A program made the translations under genes and the position numbers. A stretch of DNA of 64,000 bases from Cribrihabitans_A neustonicus. GTDB taxonomy: Bacteria; Pseudomonadota; Alphaproteobacteria; Rhodobacterales; Rhodobacteraceae. Positions 1 to 8,701 of this stretch are shown in pieces. The notes under the pieces are model-generated. The model was given only the letters and a program-made list of their open reading frames with translations. It searched no databases and was not told where the DNA came from. Within the stretch, counting starts at the first letter, position 1, and each line of letters starts with the position of its first letter. Location of the stretch: contig NZ_JBMERQ010000001.1 in NCBI RefSeq assembly GCF_048820895.1, positions 1,008,764 through 1,072,763 on the forward strand, read 5' to 3'.

Positions 1-1189
1 CGGAGCGCAGGGTGACTTCCCCGCGCGAGGGCGAGCGCATCGGGCCGACATGGGCCTGGAAGCCGTGGCCCTCGGCCGCCGCCTGGCCATCGTAGCGCAC
101 CGCGATCGGCAGGAAGTGGTACTGGATATCCGGGTAGTCGACGCCGGGCTTCGAACGGATGAATGCCGCGCTTTCGAACTGGTTCGAGGCGCCGAGCCCA
201 GTCTTGGTGAACAGCCACTGCGCGCCGATCAGCCCCTTGCCGAAGAGGTTCCAGTACTTGAACAGGGTAATCGGCTGCGAGCAGGCCATCTGCAAGTACA
301 GCTCAAGGTGGTCCTGCAGGTTCTGCCCCACGCCGGGCCGGTCGGCGACGACATCGATGCCGTGTTCGGCGAGATGCGCCGCCGGGCCGATGCCCGAGAG
401 CATCAGCAGCTTCGGCGAGTTCAGCGAGGAGGCAGAGACAATCACCTCCGCGCGCGCCCGGATTACCTCCAGCTTGCCGCTGCGCTCGACCTCGACGCCG
501 ACGGCGCGGCCGTCCTCGATTACGATCCTGCGGGCAAAGGCGCGGATCAGGTCGCAGTTCTCCCGCTTCAGCGCAGGCTTCAGATAAGCATTGGCAGCGG
601 ACCAGCGGCGGCCCTTGTAGACCGTCATCTCCATCGGGCCGAAGCCTTCCTGCTGCTCGCCATTGTAGTCATGCGTGACCGGATAGCCCGCCTGGCGCCC
701 GGCCTCGACAAAGGCTTCGTGCAGCGGGTTGTCGCGGGGCCCGCGCGAGATATGCAGCGGGCCGTCGGTGCCGCGCCAGTCCGGATCGCCGCCCTGGCCG
801 CTGTCGTGCCAGGTCTCCATGCGTTTGAAATAGGGCAGCACGTCGGCATAGGACCAGCCCTGGGCGCCGGCCTCGGCCCAATGGTTGTAGTCGCCCGCAT
901 GGCCGCGCACGTAGACCATGCCATTGATCGAGGAGGAGCCCCCGACCACCTTGCCGCGCGGGCAGACCAGCCGGCGGCCGTCCAGATGCGGCTCCGGCTC
1001 GGTCTTGTAGCCCCAGTCATAGAGGCTCATGTTCATCGGGTAGCTCAGCGCAGCCGGCATCTGGATGAAGGGGCCCGCATCGGTGCCGCCGTGTTCGATC
1101 ACCAGAACCGACTTGCCGGCTTCGCTCAGCCGGTAGGCCATGGCACAGCCCGCCGAGCCTGCACCGACAATCACATAATCCGCATTCAT
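1..1189 (-). CDS. betA: Choline dehydrogenase, partial (C-terminus beyond left edge)
   Basis: GMC-family FAD oxidoreductase that oxidises choline to betaine aldehyde (and on to glycine betaine) at the inner membrane. Read on the minus strand from ATG at 1189, the protein opens MNADYVIVGAGSAGCAMAYR, a Rossmann GxGxxG FAD motif at the very N-terminus, followed by the GMC signature near residue 80 (RGKVVGGSSSINGMVYVRGH). About 396 codons lie in the window without a stop; family length is about 550, so roughly the last quarter is off the left edge. It is the last gene of the minus-strand bet cluster and lies 214 bp after betB, with two hairpins in that gap. The assignment rests on motifs plus the betB/betC/betI context. 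Confidence 0.95.
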   Translation of the reverse strand, partial: MNADYVIVGAGSAGCAMAYRLSEAGKSVLVIEHGGTDAGPFIQMPAALSYPMNMSLYDWGYKTEPEPHLDGRRLVCPRGKVVGGSSSINGMVYVRGHAGDYNHWAEAGAQGWSYADVLPYFKRMETWHDSGQGGDPDWRGTDGPLHISRGPRDNPLHEAFVEAGRQAGYPVTHDYNGEQQEGFGPMEMTVYKGRRWSAANAYLKPALKRENCDLIRAFARRIVIEDGRAVGVEVERSGKLEVIRARAEVIVSASSLNSPKLLMLSGIGPAAHLAEHGIDVVADRPGVGQNLQDHLELYLQMACSQPITLFKYWNLFGKGLIGAQWLFTKTGLGASNQFESAAFIRSKPGVDYPDIQYHFLPIAVRYDGQAAAEGHGFQAHVGPMRSPSRGEVTLRS

Positions 1190-1294
1190 CACATCTCTCC
1201 ATCGCGGATTCGGAACGGGTCAAGGATGCCGAAGGCACCGCGCCCTTGCGCGGCCTGTCCTTGAGGCGGTCCGAATCTGCCCCATCATTGGTCT

Positions 1295-1329
1295 GGTCCG
1301 CTGAGGACGCATCGCGCCCTCAGCGGACC
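1295..1329 (-). promoter_or_regulatory. Perfect 12-bp hairpin in betB-betA gap
   Basis: GGTCCGCTGAGG at 1295-1306 is followed by its exact reverse complement at 1318-1329, with an 11-nt loop. It lies inside the bet operon, about 106 bp upstream of the betA start. There is no T-run, so it is not a standard terminator. It could be an mRNA processing or stability element, or an attenuation site. The structure is seen directly; the function is inferred. Confidence 0.6.
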
Positions 1330-1350
1330 TCTCAGCAAAAGCCCAACCTT

Positions 1351-1405
1351 GATTGCCCTTCCGGGCAACGGGGCGGGCGGGAGGGCGTTGCCCGGAAGGG
1401 CAATC
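1351..1405 (-). promoter_or_regulatory. Perfect 19-bp hairpin overlapping the betB stop codon
   Basis: GATTGCCCTTCCGGGCAAC at 1351-1369 is repeated as an exact reverse complement at 1387-1405, with a 17-nt G-rich loop (C-rich in the minus-strand transcript). The right arm includes bases of the betB TGA stop (1404-1406). In the transcript the stem forms immediately after betB and upstream of betA. The minus-strand sequence after the stem has no uninterrupted U-run, so partial termination or 3'-end protection of betB mRNA is more likely than full termination. Function is inferred. Confidence 0.7.
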
Positions 1406-2861
1406 AGAACGCCGCTTCGACGTCGCCCATGCGCACGTAAACCGACTTCACCTGGCTGAAGTGGTTGATCGCCTCCTTCGAGTTCTCGCGGCCCACGCCG
1501 GAGGCCTTCACGCCGCCAAACGGCGCCTCGACCGGCGCATCGTTGTAGGAGTTGATGAAGCAGCTGCCCGCTTCGAGCTGATCAATCACCCGGTGCGCGC
1601 GGGTGAAATCGCGGGTGAAGACGCCCGCGGACAGGCCGAACTCGGTGGCATTGGCGCGCGCGATCGCCTCTTCCTCGGTCTCGAAGTCGAGGACCGACAT
1701 CACCGGGCCGAAGATCTCCTCGCGCGCGATGGTCATATCGTCGGTCACATCGGCAAAGACGGTGGGCTCGATGAAGAAGCCGGGCATATCGGCGCGGCTG
1801 CCGCCGCAGACCAGGCGCGCGCCCTCTGCCTTGCCCTTCTCGATGTAGCCCAGCACGATATCCATCTGCCGCTCGGAGACCATCGGGCCGAAGTTCGTCG
1901 CCTCGTCCTGCGGATCGCCCAGCACCGCGCCTTTCACGCGCTCGGCGAGGCGGGCGAGGAATTTCTCCTTGATGCCCTTTTGCACGAAGACGCGGGTGCC
2001 GTTGGAGCAGACCTGGCCGGAGGAATAGAAGTTGCCGTTGATGGCGCCACCGACGGCATTGTCGATGTCGGCATCGTCAAAGACCAGCAGCGGAGATTTG
2101 CCGCCCAGCTCCATCGTCACGTGCTTCATGCCCTCGGCGGCTGCAGCATAGACCTTCCGGCCCGTGGGCACCGAGCCGGTGAGCGAGACCTTGTTGACGC
2201 GCGGATCGGTGACCAGCGCAGTGCCGACCTCGCCCATGCCCTGCACCACGTTGTAGAGGCCCGCGGGCAGGCCCGCTTCATGCAGGATCTCGGCGACCTT
2301 CAGCGCACACAGCGGTGTGGTTTCCGAGGGCTTGAACACCATCGAGTTGCCGCAGGCGAGTGCCGGGGCGCCCTTCCAGCAGGCGATCTGGGTCGGGTAG
2401 TTCCAGGCGCCGATGCCGACGCACAGGCCGAGCGCCTCGCGCTTGGTGTAGACCCAGTCCTCGCCCAGCGCGATGTGCTCGCCGGTAAGGCTGGCCGCGA
2501 GGCCGCCGAAATACTCCAGCGCGTCGGCACCGGAGGTGGCGTCGGCCACCAGCGTTTCCTGCAGCGGCTTGCCGGTGTCGTAGGTCTCCAGCACGCTGAG
2601 CTCGTGATTGCGTTCGCGCATGATGTCGGCGGCACGGCGCAGGATGCGGCCGCGTTCGGTGCCGGTCATCTTCGCCCAGGCCTTCTGGGCTTCCTTCGCG
2701 GATGCCAGCGCTTGCTCCACAATCGCGGGCGTTGCGGCGTAGACGGTGGCGATCTCCTCTCCGGTCGCGGCGTAGATCACCGGGATCGGGGTGCCGGACG
2801 TGTCTTCGACGTAGGCGCCATTGATGAAGTGGCTGGCTTTGGGTTGAGCGGGGTGTGTCAT
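1404..2861 (-). CDS. betB: Betaine aldehyde dehydrogenase
   Basis: NAD(P)-dependent aldehyde dehydrogenase, 485 aa, converting betaine aldehyde to the osmoprotectant glycine betaine in the cytoplasm. The full ALDH fold is present: the catalytic-glutamate motif MELGGKSP near residue 250, the catalytic cysteine in GQVCSNGTRV near 286, and the C-terminal EEIFGPVMSVL and PFGGVKASGVGREN motifs. Length matches BetB. The ATG at 2861 gives MTHPAQPKASHFINGAYVED, a normal ALDH N-terminus. It lies between betC upstream and betA downstream on the same strand, so choline from BetT or from BetC-cleaved choline sulfate is processed by neighbouring products. Confidence 0.96.
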   Translation of the reverse strand: MTHPAQPKASHFINGAYVEDTSGTPIPVIYAATGEEIATVYAATPAIVEQALASAKEAQKAWAKMTGTERGRILRRAADIMRERNHELSVLETYDTGKPLQETLVADATSGADALEYFGGLAASLTGEHIALGEDWVYTKREALGLCVGIGAWNYPTQIACWKGAPALACGNSMVFKPSETTPLCALKVAEILHEAGLPAGLYNVVQGMGEVGTALVTDPRVNKVSLTGSVPTGRKVYAAAAEGMKHVTMELGGKSPLLVFDDADIDNAVGGAINGNFYSSGQVCSNGTRVFVQKGIKEKFLARLAERVKGAVLGDPQDEATNFGPMVSERQMDIVLGYIEKGKAEGARLVCGGSRADMPGFFIEPTVFADVTDDMTIAREEIFGPVMSVLDFETEEEAIARANATEFGLSAGVFTRDFTRAHRVIDQLEAGSCFINSYNDAPVEAPFGGVKASGVGRENSKEAINHFSQVKSVYVRMGDVEAAF

Positions 2862-2871
2862 GATTTCATGC

Positions 2872-2899
2872 CTCCGGCGGGGGTATTATTGGCCAGAAA
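2872..2899. repeat. GC-then-T-rich intergenic motif between betC and betB
   Basis: The gap between betB and betC holds gcctccggcgggggtattat followed by tggccagaaag. From general knowledge, similar 'cctccggcggg-AT-rich-tggccagaaag' stretches are scattered through intergenic DNA of roseobacters. Only one clear copy is seen here, so the family assignment is recall rather than evidence from this window. Confidence 0.3.
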
Positions 2900-2921
2900 G
2901 CGGGCTGGCCGGTTGCAGGGG

Positions 2922-4430
2922 TCATTCGCCCCGGGGAAAGCGTTTGCTTTCCTCGAGGGTGTCGAGGTTCATATGATTGCGCATGTAGCGCTCGGAGGCC
3001 TTCTGCAGTGGCTGGTAGTCCCAGGGGTAATAGCCGCCCTGGCGCAGGGCCTCGTAGACGACCCAGCGGCGGGCCTGGCTCGCGCGGACGTCGGCGTCGA
3101 AGCGGGCAAGGTCCCAGCGGGCCTCGGACTTGGCGCGCAGGGTCTGCAGCGTGCCGGCATGGGCCGGGTCGCCTGCCAGGTTGGTGAGTTCCTGCGGGTC
3201 GGCCTCCAGGTCGAAGAGCTGGTCGGGGTCAAGCGCGCAGCGGTTGTACTTCCACTTGCCGTAGCGCAGCGAGACCAGCGGCGCGTAAGAGGCTTCGGCT
3301 GCGTATTCGATCGCCACCGGCGCGCTGCGCTCCTCCCCTTGCGCCAGCGGCACAAGGTTGTGGCCGTCGCTCCAGGGGGCAATCTCCTCCATATCGACAC
3401 CGGCCAGCGCGCCCAGCGTCGGGGTCACGTCGATGGTGGAGACTGGCGTTTCGATCAGGCCCGAGGGCATGTCCGGCGCCGAGATCATCAGCGGCACGCG
3501 GGAGGAGCCCTCATAGAAGCTCATCTTGAACCAGAGGCCGCGCTCGCCCAGCATGTCGCCGTGGTCGGAGACAAAGAGGATGATCGCTTCCTGCCGCGTT
3601 GTCTCCAGCACCTCCAGAATCTCGCCGATCTTGTCGTCGAGGTAGGAGATATTGGCAAAATAGGCGCGGCGGGCGCGTTTGATGTGGTCTTCGGTGATGT
3701 CGAAGCTGCGCCAGTCGTTGGCATCGAAGATGCGCTTGGAATGGTTGTCGTGCTCTTCGTAATCCATCGCCGGGACCTGCGGCAGCAGGTGCTCGCAGTC
3801 CTCATACAGATCCCAGTACTTGCGCCGCGCCACGTAAGGATCATGCGGGTGGGTGAAGCTGACGGTCAGCGCCCAGGGGCGGCCGTCCAGCCCGCGCGAC
3901 AGCTCGTAGAGCTTGGTCTTGGCGTTGTAGGCGACCTCGTCGTCGTATTCCATCTGGTTGGAGGTCTCCGCCACCCCTGCCCCGGTGACGCTTCCCATGT
4001 TGTGATACCACCAGTCGATCCGCTCGCCCGGCTTGCGGTAATCGGGCGTCCAGCCAAAGTCGGCCGGGTAGATGTCGGTGGTCAGCCGGTCCTCGAACCC
4101 GTGCAGCTGGTCGGGGCCGACGAAGTGCATCTTGCCCGACAGGCAGGTGTAGTAGCCTGCCCGGCGCAGGTGGTGCGCGTAGGTGGGAATATCGGAGCGG
4201 AACTCGGCCGCGTTGTCGTAGACGCCGGTGCGCGAGGGCAGCTGGCCCGACATGAAGCTCGCCCGCCCCGGGGCGCAGAGGGGCGAGGCGGTATAGGCGT
4301 TGGCAAAGCGGGTGGAGCGCGCAGCCAGCTTCTTCAGGTTCGGCGCATGCAGCCATTCGGCGGGACCATCCGGGAAAAGGGACCCATTCAGCTGGTCCAC
4401 CATGAGGATCAGGATATTCGGGGCACTCAT
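2922..4430 (-). CDS. betC: Choline-sulfatase
   Basis: Type I sulfatase of the alkaline-phosphatase superfamily, 502 aa, hydrolysing choline-O-sulfate to choline and sulfate. The formylglycine-forming signature is intact in SPLCAPGRASFMSGQLPSR (CxPxR, near residue 54). Metal-binding N-terminal residues are in NILILMVDQ, and VSDHGDMLGERGLW near residue 290 carries the second set of metal ligands. The choline-sulfatase C-terminal region (RWVVYEALRQGGYYPWDYQP) is present. The start at 4430 (MSAPNILIL) is chosen over the upstream in-frame Met because it directly precedes the first beta strand and has GAGG upstream. No signal peptide is seen, so it is cytoplasmic. It lies between the BCCT transporter and betB. 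Confidence 0.95.
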   Translation of the reverse strand: MSAPNILILMVDQLNGSLFPDGPAEWLHAPNLKKLAARSTRFANAYTASPLCAPGRASFMSGQLPSRTGVYDNAAEFRSDIPTYAHHLRRAGYYTCLSGKMHFVGPDQLHGFEDRLTTDIYPADFGWTPDYRKPGERIDWWYHNMGSVTGAGVAETSNQMEYDDEVAYNAKTKLYELSRGLDGRPWALTVSFTHPHDPYVARRKYWDLYEDCEHLLPQVPAMDYEEHDNHSKRIFDANDWRSFDITEDHIKRARRAYFANISYLDDKIGEILEVLETTRQEAIILFVSDHGDMLGERGLWFKMSFYEGSSRVPLMISAPDMPSGLIETPVSTIDVTPTLGALAGVDMEEIAPWSDGHNLVPLAQGEERSAPVAIEYAAEASYAPLVSLRYGKWKYNRCALDPDQLFDLEADPQELTNLAGDPAHAGTLQTLRAKSEARWDLARFDADVRASQARRWVVYEALRQGGYYPWDYQPLQKASERYMRNHMNLDTLEESKRFPRGE

Positions 4431-4548
4431 CGCAAACCTCCCAAGGCGCGGGTCTGGCAAAGGCGCCTGGCGGGCGCAGCGGCACCGCCAGGCAGGTGAG
4501 GCCGGGCCGCCTGTTCGGGGAAACGGCGGCCCGGCGGTGGCGCGGCCC

Positions 4549-5757
4549 TTAGTGGGCGGTCTTAATCTTCTCGAAGTCGAGCAGGTTCTCCTCGGGCGAG
4601 GCGGTAATGCTCATGACTTCGTTACGCCTCTTCAGCGCGATATAGCCGAGGCAGGACACATAGAGGCCGATCACCACTGTGCCGATCCACTCGATCTTCA
4701 GCCACTGGCTCTGGAAGGCCAGGGTCAGGCCGAACAGAACCACAGCGTTTCCCAGCACGTAAGGCACAGTGCCGAAGCGCTTGGCCGAGAGGTTCAGGTT
4801 GTCGGTGTAGAGCCGGATCAGCGAGTCAAACGAGTTGACCACGAAAATGATGCCCACGGCGACCATCGAGACGTTGATCAGCAGCGTCGTCTCGATGCTG
4901 TTCAAGTGGTAATAGTACAGCACCGAGAACCACACACCCAGCGGGATCGACGGGAACACCAGCAGCGCTGCCAGCACCTGCCACGTGCGCAGGCCGCCCA
5001 CGAAGCGCGAGGTGAACTGGCCGATCATGATCGACCAGGCGAACCACCAGAACAGGTAGAACTCGTGGTAGTCGGTCAGCGGCAGCACGAACTTGTGGAT
5101 GTTCGCGAAATAGCCGCCGATGTTGCTGGCGGTATCGGTGAATTCGCCGAAACCCATGCCGGCATACGCCCACATGCCCGCGATCAGCGCCGCAAACAGA
5201 AGCGTGGAGCCAACCGACAGGATACGCACATATTTGATGTCGGTGGACGAGAAGGCGGCAAACAGGATCACCAGGAAAGTGATGACATAGAAGGCCGGGA
5301 TCACTGTCTCGCCGTCGCCCATGAAGGTGGCGTAATACGGCAGGTAGATCAGGAACAGAGCGCCGGTGAAGGCGCAGGTGCCGATGATCACGATGTTGTT
5401 GATCCACTTCACCAGCGGGATCTCAAAGAACTTCACCCGCGGCTCGACCACACAGAAGTAGAACGTGGTGAGGAAGTAGAAGCCCCAGATCAGGAAGCCC
5501 CAGAAGCCGAATTCCAGCGCCAGCGGGTTGGTGAACCCATAGGCGGGCTCAGCCGCGGTATCCGCATAGAGCGGGAAGTCCCAGGCCAGCGGGAACATAA
5601 TCAGGCCCACGTCCAGACCGGAGGTGAACAGGATGGCGATGAAGGTGAAAAGGTGAACGGGGGTCACGCCGACGTTGCGGACGTTCCACCATTTGATCAC
5701 GCAGAACGCCACCAGCGCAAAGGCCAGCAGAATCCCGAATGAAATAATTGAAGTCAT
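4549..5757 (-). CDS. betT: BCCT-like choline/betaine transporter, short form
   Basis: Polytopic membrane protein of 402 aa with about ten to twelve hydrophobic segments. The Trp-rich stretch YLFWWFAWSIMIGQFTSRF near residue 230 resembles the BCCT substrate-site helix (family pattern WAWWISW...G.F.ARIS), and the next segment matches the BCCT amphipathic region. Canonical BetT/BetP proteins exceed 500 aa and have long termini; this protein is shorter and divergent. The start at 5757 has GGGAGGGA just upstream. It is first in the minus-strand bet cluster and divergent from betI, so choline or choline-sulfate uptake is the likely role. The substrate is inferred from context only. Confidence 0.8.
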   Translation of the reverse strand: MTSIISFGILLAFALVAFCVIKWWNVRNVGVTPVHLFTFIAILFTSGLDVGLIMFPLAWDFPLYADTAAEPAYGFTNPLALEFGFWGFLIWGFYFLTTFYFCVVEPRVKFFEIPLVKWINNIVIIGTCAFTGALFLIYLPYYATFMGDGETVIPAFYVITFLVILFAAFSSTDIKYVRILSVGSTLLFAALIAGMWAYAGMGFGEFTDTASNIGGYFANIHKFVLPLTDYHEFYLFWWFAWSIMIGQFTSRFVGGLRTWQVLAALLVFPSIPLGVWFSVLYYYHLNSIETTLLINVSMVAVGIIFVVNSFDSLIRLYTDNLNLSAKRFGTVPYVLGNAVVLFGLTLAFQSQWLKIEWIGTVVIGLYVSCLGYIALKRRNEVMSITASPEENLLDFEKIKTAH

Positions 5758-5842
5758 ATATCCCTCCCATGTTCTCGGTTTCACACCATTTCGGACATGG
5801 TGCGGTTACATAACACAGAGGGCTGAACTTCCAAACAGCTTT

Positions 5843-5858
5843 TTGAACAGCCATTCAA
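5843..5858. promoter_or_regulatory. Candidate BetI operator in betT/betI divergent promoter
   Basis: TTGAACAGCCATTCAA is an imperfect dyad (TTGAA...TTCAA) in the 160-bp gap between the divergent starts of betT and betI. BetI is a TetR-family repressor that binds dyads in such gaps, and TTGAA/TTCAA half-sites resemble known BetI boxes. The position fits control of both genes. The call is based on one site only. Confidence 0.4.
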
Positions 5859-5917
5859 GTTCCGGACTGACGACAACAACAGTTGAATCTCGCGGGCAAG
5901 TGGCGCACAACTTTTGC

Positions 5918-6493
5918 ATGGGCAGAAAACGCATTCGCGACATCCGCAACGAAGAATTGATTGAAGCCACCATCACCGCGGTGCACAAATCCGGCTACTC
6001 GGTTGTTACGATGGCAGAAATCGCGCAGGAGGCAGGCGCGTCCGCGGCCTCGATCAACTACTATTTCGGCTCCAAGGAAGGGCTGATGGAAGCCACGATG
6101 CGGCACCTTCTGCGCAAGCTGAGGCGGGCGATGATTGAGGGCTATGCAACCGCCAGCACCCCGCGCGAGCGCCTCTATGCGGTCATGGATGCCAACTTCT
6201 CGGACGCGCTTTTCACCGTGCCGCAGTGCAGCATCTGGATGCAGTTCTGGGCCAATGCGCCGTATTCGCCGCGGCTGTCGCGGCTGCACCGAATCAACCG
6301 CGCCCGGGTGCGCAGCCATTTCCTGGCCGAACTGGGGGCACTGCTGCCGCCGGACCGGGTGGAAACCGCGCGGCAGGCGCTGCAGTGCTACATGGACGGG
6401 GTCTGGCTGCAGGCGGCCCAGTCCGAGGACCCCTTGGACCCGGCGGAGGCCCGGGAAGCCGCGCATCTGGTCGTCGATCTCGCCATTCCCTGA
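5918..6493 (+). CDS. betI: TetR-family choline-responsive repressor BetI
   Basis: Transcriptional repressor of 191 aa, close to the usual 195 for BetI. The N-terminal TetR helix-turn-helix (ATITAVHKSGYSVVTMAEIA) is followed by the BetI-specific block SAASINYYFGSKEGLMEATM (compare GIISHYFGGKDGLLEATMR in E. coli BetI) and by MQFWANAPYSPRLSRLHRIN, typical of the BetI ligand domain. An open frame continues upstream to 5675, but the ATG at 5918 gives the family-length protein and leaves a normal divergent promoter region. It is predicted to repress betT-C-B-A and itself until choline is present. Confidence 0.93.
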   Translation: MGRKRIRDIRNEELIEATITAVHKSGYSVVTMAEIAQEAGASAASINYYFGSKEGLMEATMRHLLRKLRRAMIEGYATASTPRERLYAVMDANFSDALFTVPQCSIWMQFWANAPYSPRLSRLHRINRARVRSHFLAELGALLPPDRVETARQALQCYMDGVWLQAAQSEDPLDPAEAREAAHLVVDLAIP

Positions 6494-6546
6494 CCGCGCC
6501 CGCCGCCGCGGCGTCCCTGCCTTCCACTTGCTTGAAGGCTCATTTT

Positions 6547-6623
6547 CGCCTGAAACGCTCCCCCGGAGCGTTTCCAGGACGGCTCAAACTCCCCGCCGGA
6601 GGCAGAGGCGCGCCGGCGCCTCC
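6547..6623. repeat. Dispersed palindromic repeat, copy A
   Basis: A ~77-bp unit almost identical, in inverted orientation, to 22683-22760. It contains two hairpins: GAAACGCTCC paired with GGAGCGTTTC (6552-6577 region) and GAGGCGC paired with GCGCCTC (6605-6622). It sits between the convergent 3' ends of betI and the EamA gene. The layout is REP/BIME-like and could serve as a two-way terminator or mRNA 3'-end protector. Confidence 0.8.
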
Positions 6624-6656
6624 CCCGCTTCCCTCGGCCGCGCGTCCGTTGGCTGC

Positions 6657-7577
6657 CTAGAGGCTGGTCGCGCTGTTCGGCGGGGTGATCTGACGGCGCT
6701 TCAGAACCGCCTCGCGCCAGGAGATGAAGCTGATCGCGGCAAGGATCAGACTGCCGCCCGCGACCACCCAGACATCCACCGGCTCGCCAAAGGCCAGCGC
6801 GCCCAGCGCCGTCGCCCAGACCAGCTGCAGGAAGGTGACCGGCTGCGTCACCGTCACCGGCGCCGCGGCAAAGGCCATCGACATGGTGTAGTGTCCGGCA
6901 GTAGCGAAACAGGCAACAAGGAACAGGATGCCCAGTTCCCAAAGTGCCGGCGTTACCCAGACAGCGGCGGCAAAGGGCGCAAGGCCGATGGTCACGAAGA
7001 CCGACAGCATCGCCACAACCACCGCCGGGCTGGTGCCATCCACCGTGCGCTTGGCAATCAGGTAGGAGGCGCCAAAGCAGATCGCGGTGATGAGCATCGC
7101 GACATGGCCGGGGGAGACCTCACGGAAACCGGGGCGCAGGATGATCACCGCGCCAATGAGCGCAACGCCGATCGCCGCGATCCGGCGGACGGCCAGCCGC
7201 TCGCCAAGGAACAGCGCAGCCCCAAGCGTCACGTAAACCGGAGAGAGGTAGTTCATTGCCGTCACTTCGGCGAGCGGGATGCGGGTCATGGCGAAAAACC
7301 ACAGGATTACCGCAATGCTGTGCACCGCTCCGCGGCCCGCAAACAGCATCCACAACCGCGGCGTGATCCGCGCGCGGCGCAGCGCGCCTGCCATCGGCAG
7401 CAGGAACACCAGCCCCAGAAGATAGCGCAGGAAGGCGGATTGCGCAGGCGGAACCCGGTCGCCCAGGTATTTGACCAGTGCCGTAACGGCGACGAACATC
7501 AGCCCCGTAACCACCATCCAGAGAATACCCTTCAAGGGGCTGGCAGCGGGCTTTGCGATCTCTGCTGACTGGCTCAT
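6657..7577 (-). CDS. EamA/RhaT-type drug/metabolite transporter (DMT)
   Basis: Inner-membrane protein of 306 aa with about ten transmembrane helices arranged as two EamA repeats (first from residue ~15, second from ~150, where RPGFREVSPGHVAMLITAICFG marks the junction). DMT proteins of this type export small metabolites or amino acids; the substrate cannot be told. The start at 7577 (MSQSAEIAKPAASPLKGI) is preferred over the upstream in-frame Met at 7613 because the family usually has a short cytoplasmic N-terminus. It is convergent with betI across repeat copy A and is not clearly in an operon with pirin upstream. Confidence 0.85.
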   Translation of the reverse strand: MSQSAEIAKPAASPLKGILWMVVTGLMFVAVTALVKYLGDRVPPAQSAFLRYLLGLVFLLPMAGALRRARITPRLWMLFAGRGAVHSIAVILWFFAMTRIPLAEVTAMNYLSPVYVTLGAALFLGERLAVRRIAAIGVALIGAVIILRPGFREVSPGHVAMLITAICFGASYLIAKRTVDGTSPAVVVAMLSVFVTIGLAPFAAAVWVTPALWELGILFLVACFATAGHYTMSMAFAAAPVTVTQPVTFLQLVWATALGALAFGEPVDVWVVAGGSLILAAISFISWREAVLKRRQITPPNSATSL

Positions 7578-7664
7578 GACGGTGACAGAACACCCAAACG
7601 CGGCACCGCACAACCCTTCACATGTAAATCATTTCACGCAAGCTGGACGGCCGCCAGCTGTGCC

Positions 7665-8597
7665 TCACGGCAGCGGGATGAATTCGCCGGTATCGCCCGC
7701 AGGCAGCTGGAACGGGCCGTTCTCCCAGTCGCCTGCGGCCCAGGCGGCCTTCGCCGCCTCGATCCGGTCGCGGGAGGAGGCGACGAAGTTCCACCAGATG
7801 TAGCGCGGGCCGTTCAGCGTCTCGCCGCCCAGCACCATCAGCCGCGCGCCCTCTGGCCCGGCGGTCACCGTGATCTCGTCGCCGGGGCGGAACACCATCA
7901 TCTGTCCGGCCGGGAAGGTCTGGCCCGCGATCTCCACCGCGCCTTCGGTGACGTAAATGCCGCGGTCCTCGTGTTCAGTGGGCAAGGGCAGCTTGGCGCC
8001 GGCCTGCAGCACCGCGTCGGCATAGAAGGCCTCGGAGAACAGTGAGGCCGGCGCGCGCTCGCCCCAGGCGCTGCCCAGGATCAGCCGCACCGCCTTGCCC
8101 CTGCCCTGCAACAGCGGCAGTTTCTCCTTTCCGTGGTGCTCGAAACTGGCAGGCGCGTCTTCGTGGCTTTCCGGCAGCGCGATCCAGGTCTGGATGCCGA
8201 ACAGCTTGCTCTGCCCCCTCCGGGTCGCCGCCGATGTGCGCTCGGAATGGGTGACGCCCTGGCCCGCTACCATCCAGTTCACCTCACCGGGGTAGATCAT
8301 CTGCTGTGTCCCAAGCGAGTCGCGGTGCTCAAACTCCCCTTCATACAGGTAGGTGACGGTGCCGAGGCCGATATGCGGGTGCGGGCGCACGTCGATGCCC
8401 TGCCCGGTCAGGAACTCGGCCGGGCCCATCTGGTCGAAGAAGATGAAGGGCCCCACCATCTGGCGGCGCGGCGCGGGCAGCGCGCGGCGCACCTCGAAGC
8501 CGCCGATGTCGCGGGCGCGCGGGATCACCACGGTTTCGATCGCATCCACGCCGCCCGCGTCGGGGCATTGCGGCTCCAGTGCCGGGTTCCAGCTCAT
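7665..8597 (-). CDS. Pirin family protein
   Basis: Bicupin protein of 310 aa. The N-terminal cupin carries the pirin metal-site pattern: HPHIGLGTVTYLYEGEFEHRDSLG near residue 72, then VNWMVAGQGVTHSER, giving the His/His/His/Glu ligand set. The C-terminal cupin ends in the conserved GPRYIWWNFVASSRDRIEAA motif. Bacterial pirins bind iron; some have quercetinase activity and others are redox co-regulators, and the sequence does not decide which. The start at 8597 (MSWNPALEPQ) is chosen over the upstream ORF extension because it precedes the first conserved segment by a normal distance and has GGAGGTGCGCG upstream. Confidence 0.92.
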   Translation of the reverse strand: MSWNPALEPQCPDAGGVDAIETVVIPRARDIGGFEVRRALPAPRRQMVGPFIFFDQMGPAEFLTGQGIDVRPHPHIGLGTVTYLYEGEFEHRDSLGTQQMIYPGEVNWMVAGQGVTHSERTSAATRRGQSKLFGIQTWIALPESHEDAPASFEHHGKEKLPLLQGRGKAVRLILGSAWGERAPASLFSEAFYADAVLQAGAKLPLPTEHEDRGIYVTEGAVEIAGQTFPAGQMMVFRPGDEITVTAGPEGARLMVLGGETLNGPRYIWWNFVASSRDRIEAAKAAWAAGDWENGPFQLPAGDTGEFIPLP

Positions 8598-8701
8598 CGC
8601 GCACCTCCTGTCAGCCTCGTGTTCAGGCCAGAGATAGCGCGTTTTTCCGCTCCGGGCAGGGCCGCGGCGCGCACAGCGGATGTGCGCGCCGCTCGGTAGG
8701 G

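Noticed and set aside
1353..4499. 1,048-aa open frame on the plus strand across the bet genes
   Set aside because: Antisense shadow of betB and betC, both with full family motifs; Arg/Ala/Gly/His-rich composition without domains.
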